In this document: in pieces, positions 26,287 to 35,848 of the stretch
Numbering within the stretch: the stretch's first letter is position 1
Layout of the letters: every line of letters starts with the position of its first letter
Assembly (NCBI RefSeq): GCF_018613655.1
Contig: NZ_JAGGPW010000001.1
Coordinates: 1-64,000 of the forward strand
Direction: 5' to 3'
Length of the DNA stretch: 64,000 nucleotides
Source of the DNA: Planococcus sp. ISL-109
GTDB lineage: Bacteria; Bacillota; Bacilli; Bacillales_A; Planococcaceae
Program-made: the position numbers and the translations under genes
The notes under the pieces: model-generated
The model's input: only the letters and a program-made list of their open reading frames with translations
The model's database searches: none
What the model was told of the DNA's origin: nothing

Positions 26287-26459
26287 TCTATATATTGAAC
26301 AGAAGGAACATGAATTGTCAGAGAAATATCGCACTAATCTTTTTATGGGCTATAGCAATTTTCTTATGATAAAGTGATTAAATGAGGCAAAACCGCAAAG
26401 AAACGACACTGCAGTCATTTTGCATGTAAACACGTCCGAAAAGCCACTTCCATTCCACC

Positions 26460-26503
26460 GACAGTATACTTTTTCACAGTAACTGTATTTAAAGTGCGTA
26501 CTT
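26460..26503 (+). promoter_or_regulatory. 44-bp operator of the zwf promoter
   Basis: Same outer blocks (GACAGTATACTTTTT ... AAAGTGCGTACTT) as the hxlA operator, on the opposite strand and with equal spacing. Its middle contains the palindrome ACAGTAACTGT. The 420-bp hxlA-zwf gap contains nothing else recognisable. Confidence 0.75.
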
Positions 26504-26530
26504 ACGTAAAACGCCCCGCTTCCCTATAAT
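26502..26530 (+). promoter_or_regulatory. zwf promoter
   Basis: Perfect -10 TATAAT (26525-26530) with a poor -35 TTACGT (26502-26507), 17 bp apart. The weak -35 overlapping the operator edge by two bases suggests dependence on an activator, exactly as at hxlA. Confidence 0.65.
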
Positions 26531-26594
26531 GGATGCTGGTGCGATTATCAACCATAGACATGTCCGGATTTACACAAGTAGGAGGATTTAACAG

Positions 26595-28112
26595 ATGAGC
26601 ACACTGAGTCCGACAATAGATTCACCAAACAGCAATGAGCCCGTCAGCTCTCAACAGCCGCGGTACATGGAAAACATGAGCTTTGTGTTATTCGGGGCAA
26701 CAGGAGATTTGGCACAACGCAAACTGTTTCCCGCTTTATATAATTTATACCTCGACGGCAAACTGCCTGACACCCTGTCCATCATCGGCCTAGGACGAGA
26801 CCATTGTGCCGATGGGGAGTTTCACTCCAAAATCGAGCAATCGCTGCGCCGCTTTTCCAGAAGGCCTGTTCACTCTGCTTCGCTGCAAGATTTCTTAGCG
26901 AAATTCCGTTACTATGCTTTTGATGCCACAGACAGTCAAGCTTATTACCAATTGGATGAGCTGATCGAATCGAGAGAAGGCGAACTCGGCATTCCACCCA
27001 ATCGCCTGTTTTATCTGTCTGTCGCTCCCAGCTTGGTCGATGTCATCACTTCCAATTTACACGCGAGCGGCATCAGCCAACAGGACGGCTGGAAGCGGCT
27101 GGTCGTCGAAAAACCGTTCGGCACCGATCTTGAAACCGCACGAGCCCTAAACCACAAGCTGAGCACCGTGTTCACTGAAGAGGAAATCTACAGAGTCGAT
27201 CATTACCTCGGCAAACCAATGGTCCAAAACCTGAAAACCTTAATTTGGGCGAATCCGCTGTTGGATTCAGTGCTGAATCATCAGCAAATTTCCAATGTCC
27301 AAATCACGGCGAGCGAAACAGTCGGCGTGGAAAACCGGGCGGAATATTACGACCAAGCCGGCGCGATCCGCGATATGGTCCAAAACCACCTGCTGCAGCT
27401 CGTCATGATGACCGCCAGTTACCTGCCCGTCAACTCGAGTGAACATCAAGGCTCCGTCCAAAAAACCGATATCATTGAATCGCTCGAACCTATCATGAAA
27501 GAACTGGCTCACCAACACATTGTCCGCGGCCAGTATGAACCCGGCGAAATCGAGGGCACATCCGTGGTAGGCTATAAAGAAGAGTCGGGAGTCGGCGATA
27601 GTTCCAAAAACGACACTTATTTCGCCGCCCGCATCTCGATCGACCATCCGTCTTGGCGGGGCATCCCTTTTTATATCCGAACCGGCAAACGCATGAACGA
27701 GAAATCGACGCAAATTGTCATCGAGTTTGAAAGCAAAGCGGGAGATTCGCATGAACTAGAAGGACTGTCCCCCAATTTACTGGTTCTGGAAATCAGCCCG
27801 AACGAAAGCATTTCGCTGCGCGTCAACTTAAAAGACCCTGCTAGTGACCGCTTCAAGCCTGTATGGACCAAGTTTTCAACAGACTCAAGCGACCAGCCGG
27901 AAGCCTATGAACTGCTGCTGCACGATGCCTTGCGCGGCAATTCCACGTTCTTTGCCGACTGGAAAGAAGTCGAGCTGTCATGGATGTGGACCCAGCCATT
28001 ACTAGAAGCGTTCCAAGAAGATCTCTTGCCGTTGTATCTGTATCCAGCCGGATCAACGGGCCCTAAAGTGGTCAATGAGTTATTATTGGCTGATCAACTT
28101 GAATGGTGGTAA
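26595..28112 (+). CDS. zwf: Glucose-6-phosphate 1-dehydrogenase
   Basis: 505 residues. The NADP site is VLFGATGDLAQRKLFPALYNL (about residues 31-51), the substrate-binding core is RVDHYLGKPMVQNL, and IPFYIRTGKRM is the late signature segment. It oxidises glucose 6-phosphate to 6-phosphogluconolactone and makes NADPH. The about 25-residue Ser/Pro/Gln-rich N-terminal extension before the fold is slightly unusual. The ribosome site TAGGAGG is strong. The gene is divergent from hxlAB and shares a mirrored operator with it, and gnd follows downstream. Confidence 0.95.
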   Translation: MSTLSPTIDSPNSNEPVSSQQPRYMENMSFVLFGATGDLAQRKLFPALYNLYLDGKLPDTLSIIGLGRDHCADGEFHSKIEQSLRRFSRRPVHSASLQDFLAKFRYYAFDATDSQAYYQLDELIESREGELGIPPNRLFYLSVAPSLVDVITSNLHASGISQQDGWKRLVVEKPFGTDLETARALNHKLSTVFTEEEIYRVDHYLGKPMVQNLKTLIWANPLLDSVLNHQQISNVQITASETVGVENRAEYYDQAGAIRDMVQNHLLQLVMMTASYLPVNSSEHQGSVQKTDIIESLEPIMKELAHQHIVRGQYEPGEIEGTSVVGYKEESGVGDSSKNDTYFAARISIDHPSWRGIPFYIRTGKRMNEKSTQIVIEFESKAGDSHELEGLSPNLLVLEISPNESISLRVNLKDPASDRFKPVWTKFSTDSSDQPEAYELLLHDALRGNSTFFADWKEVELSWMWTQPLLEAFQEDLLPLYLYPAGSTGPKVVNELLLADQLEWW

Positions 28113-28164
28113 AACGAATTATATAAGCTGAACTATATAAGTTGACCTAATAATCCTTGGTTGC

Positions 28165-28291
28165 CGATATTCCACAAAACAGCTTCGCTTGCCGCGGGCG
28201 AGCGCCAAGCCTCCTCAGTCGCTTACGCGCCTTGCGGGGTCTCGGCTGTCTCGCTTTCCCGCAGGCGTCTCCGCTGTTTTGTTCCATATCT
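28165..28291. repeat. MITE-like repeat, shorter copy between zwf and gnd
   Basis: About 127 bp: left end CGATATTCCACAAAACAGC, right end GCTGTTTTGTTCCATATCTG, with the same internal blocks as the copy at 24651-24849. The rest of the 346-bp gap holds only AT-rich sequence with a probable gnd promoter. Confidence 0.82.
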
Positions 28292-28458
28292 GTTTGTTTG
28301 TTCGCAAATTATTAGTATTCAAGTATTAGTGATAATTCACTGATATTTCATTCGTTCAACTCACATTTATAAGTAAATGAAGATTTTGAAAAAAATGTAT
28401 AAATAGAAACTAGATATCATATGTTCGATAATTAATAGAAAGTGAAGGTGAACAGACA

Positions 28459-29871
<1,413 letters not shown>

Positions 29872-29903
29872 CAAGCTCCTATTTAAATAAGCTGACCGAC
29901 AAA

Positions 29904-29950
29904 AAAAGCGTATCGCCTCTCGAGAAACAACAGAGGCGGTACGCTTTTCT
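29904..29950 (+). terminator. gnd terminator
   Basis: AAAGCGTATCGCCTCT pairs with AGAGGCGGTACGCTTTT around an 11-nt loop. Near-identical hairpins occur at 32274-32317 and 46260-46303. Confidence 0.88.
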
Positions 29951-29997
29951 TCGTTTTAAAATCTTGTTCCCAAATTTACCGAATGCTGCTTTAGCTT

Positions 29998-30672
29998 GAG
30001 GAAGGCGTCGGTCAAGCGTTAAAAGAAACAACTGTGCCGCGCGAAAACCTATTCATCACCACTAAAGTCTGGAACGCCGACCAAGGATACGACAATACCT
30101 TGCGCGCGTTTGACGAAAGTTTGGAACGCCTCGGCCTCGATTATATGGATCTGTACCTGATCCACTGGCCGACTCCTGAATTCGATCAATACGTCGATAC
30201 GTATAAAGCGTTGGAAAAGCTGCACAAAGACGGACGCGTCAAAGCGATCGGCGTCTGCAATTTCGAAGTCGATCATTTGCAACGCCTCTTGGATGAATGC
30301 GACGTACCTCCCGTACTCAACCAAATCGAATGCCACCCGTACTTGGCACAAAAAGAATTGAAAGAGTTCTGCGCCCAACACAATATTTTCGTGGAAGCAT
30401 GGAGCCCACTAGATCAAGGCGGCGAAGTGCTGCAGGATAGAGTGATCCAAAAAATCGCTGAAGCGCACAAAAAATCCTCTGCCCAAATCGTCTTGCGCTG
30501 GCATCTGCAAAACAACACCATCGTGATTCCAAAGTCGGTGACTCCATCAAGAATCGAAGAAAACTTCGATGTCTTTGATTTTGAACTGAGCGAAGAGGAC
30601 ATGAACCAAATCGATGGATTGAACAAAAACCGCCGCAAAGGCGCACATCCGAACGAAATGAATGTTCGGTAA
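29998..30672 (+). pseudogene. 5'-truncated aldo/keto reductase
   Basis: Coding similarity starts abruptly at EEGVGQALKETTVPRENLF with no start codon and no upstream part: the TIM-barrel N-terminus with the catalytic Asp and Tyr is missing. What remains is good aldo/keto reductase sequence, including DLYLIHWPTP, AIGVCNF, NQIECHPYL, EAWSPL and VIPKSVTPSRIEENF (coenzyme-binding region). An internal ATG at 30034 gives a 212-codon frame, but without the active site it cannot be a normal reductase. The break lies exactly where the gnd/HAD-tail sequence ends, so it is a recombination joint. Confidence 0.85.
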
Positions 30673-30686
30673 GTCAATAACACATG
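30618..30686 (+). repeat. Direct repeat, left copy: aldo/keto reductase 3' end
   Basis: About 69 bp covering the last codons and the 3' untranslated region (through AATAACACATG). It recurs with few changes at 32213-32270, on the other side of the AlbA-type gene. Confidence 0.8.
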
Positions 30687-30723
30687 CAAAAAGCCCATTC
30701 CTTAGCTGGAATGGGCTTTTTGC
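30686..30723 (+). terminator. Terminator after the aldo/keto reductase remnant
   Basis: AAAAAGCCCATTCC pairs with GGAATGGGCTTTTT around a TTAGCT loop. This hairpin is different from the one that follows the second copy of the reductase tail. Confidence 0.88.
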
Positions 30724-30729
30724 AGCCAG

Positions 30730-30750
30730 AATTGTGTGCAACACAGGGAC
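30730..30750 (+). repeat. REP element in the island, copy 1
   Basis: Plus-strand REP with GCA in the centre, directly after the terminator. Confidence 0.75.
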
Positions 30751-30806
30751 ATTCAACCACAAAGCGAAACGGAAAACCGCATCTCATCGCCTTTTCAGGG
30801 CTTTTG

Positions 30807-30827
30807 AATTGTGTCTGACACAGGGAC
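30807..30827 (+). repeat. REP element in the island, copy 2
   Basis: Plus-strand REP with CTG in the centre. It ends 3 bp before the stop codon of the minus-strand AlbA-type gene. Confidence 0.78.
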
Positions 30828-30829
30828 AT

Positions 30830-32107
30830 CTATATTTTTCTGTACCTAGTAGCCCGCCCTTTGCCAATACGTTCGATTATCCGATCGTTTAATAGGGACT
30901 CCAATTTGTTTCTAATATATGTTTTGCTTTTCTTTAAATAATCTTCTAACTCTTTGCTAGTGAATGTATCGTTTTCTTCCATCCAAAGCATCAATCCCGC
31001 AGATTCAGGGCTACTAGCATCTATTATCCCCACTTTGGGCAAAGTCACCACAAAAGAGTTTGGCCCCACATGCCAATATGGCTGATTTTCTGAATCTCGA
31101 TAACTTTCTTTGATCCGTTGCAAGCCAGTCCCATAACTTTCAATCAATTTCATGCGATAAAAACAATTGGCCAGCCTTGGGTTTCTGCTTTGCGAAATGC
31201 CTAGTTCAATATCTTCCAAGGTTAAGCCCTGGACCAACCCTCCAACAGAAACAATTTCAATCCGATCATCAAATATATGAATCAAGATACTTCCACTAAA
31301 ACTATAATCCCGGTGTACTACTGCGTTTACCAACGCTTCACGCAGCGCAAAAACCGGATACTCTGCAGTATCTTTTCGATGCAATCCATCAAAATTTGTA
31401 GAGGTGGCATTATGCAATTGCAAATACTCAAAAGCTTCATCTACCTGCTTCATAACAGAACCATTGAATTCTTTACGATCTTGGAAATCCAACTTTGTTA
31501 CGCCCCTATAACGGGCACCTTTGATTGAGTGTTCGCACTGATCCGATAAAAGCAGTCCCAGATTGGTATAATAATTATCTGAATTAGTAATTCCAAGAGT
31601 TTTTTGCTGCGTTTGTCCGAAGGTAAGTCCTTCAGCATCAAACAATCGCTTGGTTTCATGAAAAGTCAAAGATTGGTTAATACATCTCATGTTTTCATAT
31701 TGGGTACCATCCGACTCAATGATCATTTGGCGGATGGCTTCATCGGATGCCGCACTAGCTGAAGTACCATGCCGAATAAAAACACCAGAAGGCTTCATTC
31801 CTTTACTGGCAAGATGATAAGGTCTTCTCGACCCACGCGTAATTTCAATTTTCAATACCTTTTTGTCCTTTATTGTCTGGATTTCTGCAGATGTGTGAAC
31901 CAAAATATCAGGTTTTATACTGTCCCTAAGAATATTGCTAACTGTTTCCAACTCTTTCTGTGCATTTGCCAAGCCAACTACAGTTCCATCATCATCAATT
32001 CCTATAAGTATTTCTCCGCCATCAGTGTTTGCGAAAGCGATGATTTCTTTTTTGAGCCCCTCTGTTACTTCACGCTTCAATTCAAGTTTTGGGCTTTCTT
32101 CAAACAT
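30830..32107 (-). CDS. Schlafen/AlbA_2-type putative ATP- and nucleic-acid-binding protein
   Basis: 425 residues from the ATG beginning MFEESPKLE; GAGGTG lies 6-9 nt upstream, and the longer GTG and ATG starts overlap that site. The N-terminal AlbA_2/Schlafen domain (residues about 10-130) has KKEIIAFANTDGGEILIGIDDDG and GVFIRHGTSA. A GHKL-like ATPase-type domain follows (FALREALVNAVVHRDYS, RIEIVSVGGLVQG, LIESYGTGLQRIKESY), and a winged helix closes the protein (TSKELEDYLKKSKTYIRNKLESL). Such proteins are often regulators or parts of mobile or defence islands. It is lower in GC than the backbone and lies between two copies of the reductase tail. An iterated ATCGATT array upstream suggests self-regulation. 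Confidence 0.8.
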   Translation of the reverse strand: MFEESPKLELKREVTEGLKKEIIAFANTDGGEILIGIDDDGTVVGLANAQKELETVSNILRDSIKPDILVHTSAEIQTIKDKKVLKIEITRGSRRPYHLASKGMKPSGVFIRHGTSASAASDEAIRQMIIESDGTQYENMRCINQSLTFHETKRLFDAEGLTFGQTQQKTLGITNSDNYYTNLGLLLSDQCEHSIKGARYRGVTKLDFQDRKEFNGSVMKQVDEAFEYLQLHNATSTNFDGLHRKDTAEYPVFALREALVNAVVHRDYSFSGSILIHIFDDRIEIVSVGGLVQGLTLEDIELGISQSRNPRLANCFYRMKLIESYGTGLQRIKESYRDSENQPYWHVGPNSFVVTLPKVGIIDASSPESAGLMLWMEENDTFTSKELEDYLKKSKTYIRNKLESLLNDRIIERIGKGRATRYRKI

Positions 32108-32123
32108 ATTCATCACCTCAAAA

Positions 32124-32184
32124 TTTATCGATTTTAAATCGATTGTTATTTAAATCGATTATAATCGATTATATTCGATTTATC
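32124..32184. promoter_or_regulatory. Iterated ATCGAT operator upstream of the AlbA-type gene
   Basis: Within 60 bp the sequence repeats ATCGATT, AATCGATTG, AAATCGATT, AATCGATT and TTCGATTT: five closely spaced, mostly palindromic copies over the promoter. The product has a C-terminal winged helix that could bind them. Confidence 0.65.
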
Positions 32185-32212
32185 AACCATTAATTCTACG
32201 CAATTGACAAAA

Positions 32213-32270
32213 ACCGCCGCAAAGGCGCACACCCGAACGAAATGAACGCTCGGTAAGCCAATAACACATG
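32213..32270 (+). repeat. Direct repeat, right copy: aldo/keto reductase 3' end
   Basis: Matches 30618-30686 with one base deleted in the coding part and a few substitutions. It is followed by the GCGTATCGCCTCT-type terminator instead of the AAGCCCATTCC-type. Confidence 0.8.
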
Positions 32271-32273
32271 AAA

Positions 32274-32317
32274 AAAGCGTATCGCCTCTGGAGTAACAGC
32301 AGAGGCGATACGCTTTT
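32274..32317. terminator. Terminator, second copy of the gnd/HAD-type hairpin
   Basis: AAAGCGTATCGCCTCT pairs with AGAGGCGATACGCTTTT. It sits between the reductase tail and the minus-strand truncated HAD gene. Confidence 0.85.
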
Positions 32318-32362
32318 CTTCGTTGTTAAAATTGCTTGTTCCCAAGTTAATTGAGTGGTGCT

Positions 32363-32844
32363 TTACCCGAATAGCTCCAACAACTCCTCAAACCTACGAA
32401 TCGAATAGTCAAACCCGTCCACATCCCCAAACCCATACGCCGCATAGACAAACGGAATTCCTGCCACTCCGGCTGCTTGCTGATCGCCTGCTGTATCCCC
32501 AACATAGACAGCGTCTTCTAGTTGGTTTCTTTCCATGATCAGCTTGATGTTTTCCCCTTTGAACAAGCCGGTTCTCCCTGGATTTTCGAAATCGAGGAAA
32601 TACTTATCCAATTTATGATAGGCATAAAAGCTTTCGATATAGCCTTCTTGGCAATTGCTGACGATATACAAATTGTATTTCTGGGCCAGTTTTTCCAATA
32701 CCGCTTCAACGCCGTCGTATAATTTCCCGCCTTCTCGGCTTAAGCGCTCGTATTTCACTACAGAAAGTTGCTTCGTCAACTCCAGGTATTGCTGTTCCGG
32801 CAAATGAGGAAAGAGCTTTTCGCCGATTTCCTTTTGCTGAAGTC
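32363..32844 (-). pseudogene. 5'-truncated copy of a HAD phosphatase gene
   Basis: About 97% like the intact gene at 46347-46964, but similarity stops at 32844. The N-terminal 47 or so residues, including the nucleophile motif DLDGT, are absent. An internal ATG gives a 146-codon frame that could not be catalytic. The joint is followed by unrelated sequence and a hairpin. Confidence 0.85.
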
Positions 32845-32899
32845 TTACTTTGAGAGATAAGCTGAATTAATTTCGAGATTTATTTTCCTAGAATCTAAG

Positions 32900-32936
32900 A
32901 AAACCAGTAACCGCAATACAAAGGTTACTGGTTTTC
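32900..32936. terminator. Hairpin terminator in the island
   Basis: AAAACCAGTAACC pairs with GGTTACTGGTTTT around an 11-nt loop. It belongs to no intact neighbouring gene. Confidence 0.75.
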
Positions 32937-33091
32937 GAGTTATATATTTCACTTATAAAAACTTGTGATAATCCGATGATATGTAACTAAGCAAAAAAGT
33001 TGAAAACAGTTAGGAGAACTCTTTCTGCGCTTTTTTGACAGCGAGTGAAAAAGAAAAAGCTCCCCGGGGATAGCTGGATGCTTGAATGATT

Positions 33092-33300
33092 TTACAGATT
33101 GAGCCGTCTGTCCGGATCACAGTATTCCTGGCGCAGGTATTCAATCAGGGAAAACGTAATCTGTTCTTCCAGCGAGCCGAAGTCGGCATCGAACACCAGC
33201 CGATTGTCTTCAAAGTTGAACGTATCCTGCAGATACACCATGTGCCGGGCGTCGCATAACCCCGTTTATAACCCCAGAATCCGGTTCAGGATGTAATTCC
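33092..33300 (-). pseudogene. 3' fragment of an unrecognised gene
   Basis: On the minus strand a protein-like stretch (VYLQDTFNFEDNRLVFDADF, then FSLIEYLRQEYCDPDRRLNL) ends at a stop at 33092. Upstream it is broken by a frameshift and stop. The family is unknown. It abuts the IS30 remnant. Confidence 0.35.
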
Positions 33301-33301
33301 G

Positions 33302-33740
33302 GGTGTCCCGAAGCCAAGTCGAGCACTGAGAAGCCGATACGGTCATCGGCAAGTCCTACAAGAGTCCGCACCAGCCGGTTAGAGATAATCGGTAAGTTGG
33401 AGTGAAACAGCGCAGGCCATCATCCAAGTGTTGAAAAACTTGCCGAAGAAAGTGGTGAAGTCCATTACCGCAGACCGTGGGAAGAACTCGAGAAAAGACT
33501 GGAAGTCCCTTTTTACTTCGCCAATCTCGGTGTGCCGGGTCAGAGGGGCACCAACGAAAACAGCAACGGCCGCGTTCGCCTCACGTATCCAAAAGGAACC
33601 GGCTTCAGTCGAATGACCCAGAAGGAAATCATGGATTTTCTCTTGACCTTCAACCAGGTGCCCCGAAAAGTGTTTGATTACAACAAGCCATTTGAGGTAT
33701 TCATGAGTTTCTTGCCGTGTTCGACTTGAGTTGACAATTT
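33302..33740 (+). mobile_element. Degenerate IS30 remnant
   Basis: Retains parts of the last third to half of the IS30 transposase gene, recognisable against 12490-12965: CCCGAAGCCAAGT, then after deletions VLKNLPKKVVKSITADRG, RGTNENSNGRVRLTYPKG and the FEVFMSFLPCST end, plus the right terminal repeat (GTTCGACTTGAGTTGACA). Internal deletions and frame changes remove the first catalytic Asp context, so it is inactive. Confidence 0.85.
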
Positions 33741-33749
33741 ACAAATACA

Positions 33750-33797
33750 AAAGAGAACCCTCCCCGCCGTTCAATGAACGATGGAGAGGGTTCTCTT
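33750..33797. terminator. Hairpin after the IS30 remnant
   Basis: AAGAGAACCCTC pairs with GAGGGTTCTCTT across a loop that holds a second small hairpin (GTTCAATGAAC). Confidence 0.75.
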
Positions 33798-33900
33798 AGT
33801 CTTATATGCGTTCCTATAATGTCCGAGGAGTACTTTTAGGAATTCCTAGGAACGTTGGGATTATTTAGTTTGTGATAGGTTGTGTATGCAGGATGTGTAA

Positions 33901-33942
33901 GGTTTTTTGAAAAGACTGTAACTTTTTTCAAAACACCTTCAT
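33901..33942 (-). terminator. Possible terminator of the dynamin-like operon
   Basis: TTTTGAAAA and TTTTCAAAA arms lie around an AGTTACAGTC loop on the minus strand, just after the last gene of the operon. The T-run is imperfect. Confidence 0.5.
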
Positions 33943-33950
33943 TCTCCCCT

Positions 33951-34217
33951 CTAATATTTTAGTTTATTCATCATAGATTCTAACGCAACCATTAATTTTA
34001 AAGCCTGTTTTATGTGTCCGATTGCAATATTTCCACGAATCAGAGGAATTAACGCCTCCATAGTTTCTAACTGACTGCGCTTTGAATTTTGTTTAGAAAT
34101 ACTTGCTTGAAAAATAATCACTTCATTTTCCGAATCACCGAAAAAATCTTCAATTTTTTTCTCTAATAGCATTTCAACTATCATTGCCTGACTAATTTCT
34201 AATTCGTTAATGTTCAT
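33951..34217 (-). CDS. Unknown 88-residue protein, last gene of the dynamin-like operon
   Basis: Family not recognised. The protein is mostly helical and acidic in its first half (EISQAMIVEMLLEKKIEDFFG), with an amphipathic C-terminal helix (GHIKQALKLMVALESMMNKLKY). No signal peptide or membrane segment. It starts 5 nt after the stop of the coiled-coil gene, with GAGGT upstream, so it is co-translated with the rest. A small helical last subunit suggests an adaptor or regulator for the complex (inference). Confidence 0.7.
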   Translation of the reverse strand: MNINELEISQAMIVEMLLEKKIEDFFGDSENEVIIFQASISKQNSKRSQLETMEALIPLIRGNIAIGHIKQALKLMVALESMMNKLKY

Positions 34218-34222
34218 ATTAA

Positions 34223-35848
34223 TTACCTCATTAGGCTTTCTAAAATATCCATATCCTTTTTATTTAATGTCGTCATTTCTTTGAATGCACTTTCTAGCGC
34301 TTTAGCAGTAGCTTTAGTTTCTTCTGTATGTGCATTTAATGATTTTAGTACATGTTGATTTTGCTCAATCACACCTTTAGAATCTGATAACAATTCATTC
34401 ATAGTCGTACTGTGTGAATCTGAAGCACGTGATACTAGTATAATCGCTCGCTCAAGTTGACTAGATGATGTATCTAATAAATTCGTAATTTCAGACTGTA
34501 GTTGCTCGGTGAATTCAGTACTTTTCTCTTCTTGACTTTCAATACCATCTAAAAATACAATTAAAAATTCTTCAAACGATTTTTGTGATACTGCACGTTG
34601 TTCTTTCAATTCCTGAATACCTGACACTAAACTTTCTTTTGATGCAGTAAGCGTATTTGTATACTGATCTAATGTATTATTCAACGTTGATGCAATCGCA
34701 TCTTTTATTGAGTGTTGCGTATCGATAAGTTGTTGGTGATGAGCAGCTAAAGCTTGTTCATGTGTTCCAAGTTGACCCGTGTATATTTTAATTTCTTCAT
34801 ACGTATTTGCATAGAATGTTTGAGCCGTTGCAAATGTTTCTCGTTGGTCAACTAATGTCGTTGACATTGCTTCGTTTGCTTTTTCAACTGATTGAAATAA
34901 CGAAGTTGAATGTTCTTTTTCAAGTTCGCGTAAATCTAATAAGGCGTGACGAGTCGTTTCCCAACCCCCAATAATTTTATCGTTTAAAGCGGTTGTATTC
35001 TTATCAATTAATTTTGTTACAGTTTGTTGCGTGTCCATAATATGTGCATGCTCTTGTTGACGTAGTTGTAATTGCTGTTGTGCTGCTTCTTTCCAGGCAG
35101 TTAACAATGCACCATGTGAAAGTTGTGCTTGCTCTTGTAATGCTTCTTTTAATTGTTGCTGAGCATTTTTGAAAATGTCACGCTGTTTATTTAAATGCTG
35201 AGTATAAGCCACTTCTTTTTCTTCTACTGCTGCTAACATTTTATTAAATGTTTGCTGCTCTTGTTCACGAATATCAAGCTGCTTTTTTTGATGTTCGCTC
35301 CACAATGATTCAATCTGTTTATTCGATTGCTCTGTAGTTTGCAACAAAGACTGATGTGTTTGCTGTACTGCAGCAAACGTTTCTGTTGATACTTTACTTT
35401 GTTCAACAAGCCATTGTTGTAAGTGTTGTGCTGTATTTTTAGCAAGCTGATCCTGTTGTTGTTGCAATGCTGTTAACTCTGACAGTAAGTCCGTTGATTT
35501 TTCTACTACTTGCTTTGTTTGTTCCGTTAATTGCTGCTGTGTTGTAGACCATACAGACATTAATTGCTCATTCGTTTGTTTAGCTAAATCAGATGCATTT
35601 GTCGTCAATTGCTGTTGATAACTTGCTAAGCTGTCTACGATAGACTGCGTTGATTGCTGCATAGTTTGTTGTAACTGCTGTTGTTGGCTTTCTGTTTGCT
35701 GAACTTGTTTTTGCTTGCCTAATGCGACGAAAACACCAGCTAAAATCCCTGCCACAAGCGCTATAATAATAGCTGTTGTTCCTTCATATAAAGGGAAAAC
35801 TACTGCTACCACTAAAACAAAGGTTGCTAACGATGGAAATAGATTCAT
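34223..35848 (-). CDS. Two-TM membrane protein with very long Gln-rich coiled coil
   Basis: 541 residues. Two adjacent hydrophobic helices (residues about 5-21, then 24-44: TTAIIIALVAGILAGVFVAL) form a membrane hairpin. Nearly all of residues 45-541 follows, as heptad-rich coiled coil that is unusually rich in Gln, Glu, Thr and Ser (TESQQQQLQQTMQQSTQSI). Both ends of the protein are short. The build recalls methyl-accepting or ZorA-type stalks, but no such domain is recognised. The start overlaps the stop of the upstream gene (ATGA), so they are translationally coupled. It probably anchors or senses at the membrane for the GTPases encoded upstream. Confidence 0.8.
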   Translation of the reverse strand: MNLFPSLATFVLVVAVVFPLYEGTTAIIIALVAGILAGVFVALGKQKQVQQTESQQQQLQQTMQQSTQSIVDSLASYQQQLTTNASDLAKQTNEQLMSVWSTTQQQLTEQTKQVVEKSTDLLSELTALQQQQDQLAKNTAQHLQQWLVEQSKVSTETFAAVQQTHQSLLQTTEQSNKQIESLWSEHQKKQLDIREQEQQTFNKMLAAVEEKEVAYTQHLNKQRDIFKNAQQQLKEALQEQAQLSHGALLTAWKEAAQQQLQLRQQEHAHIMDTQQTVTKLIDKNTTALNDKIIGGWETTRHALLDLRELEKEHSTSLFQSVEKANEAMSTTLVDQRETFATAQTFYANTYEEIKIYTGQLGTHEQALAAHHQQLIDTQHSIKDAIASTLNNTLDQYTNTLTASKESLVSGIQELKEQRAVSQKSFEEFLIVFLDGIESQEEKSTEFTEQLQSEITNLLDTSSSQLERAIILVSRASDSHSTTMNELLSDSKGVIEQNQHVLKSLNAHTEETKATAKALESAFKEMTTLNKKDMDILESLMR

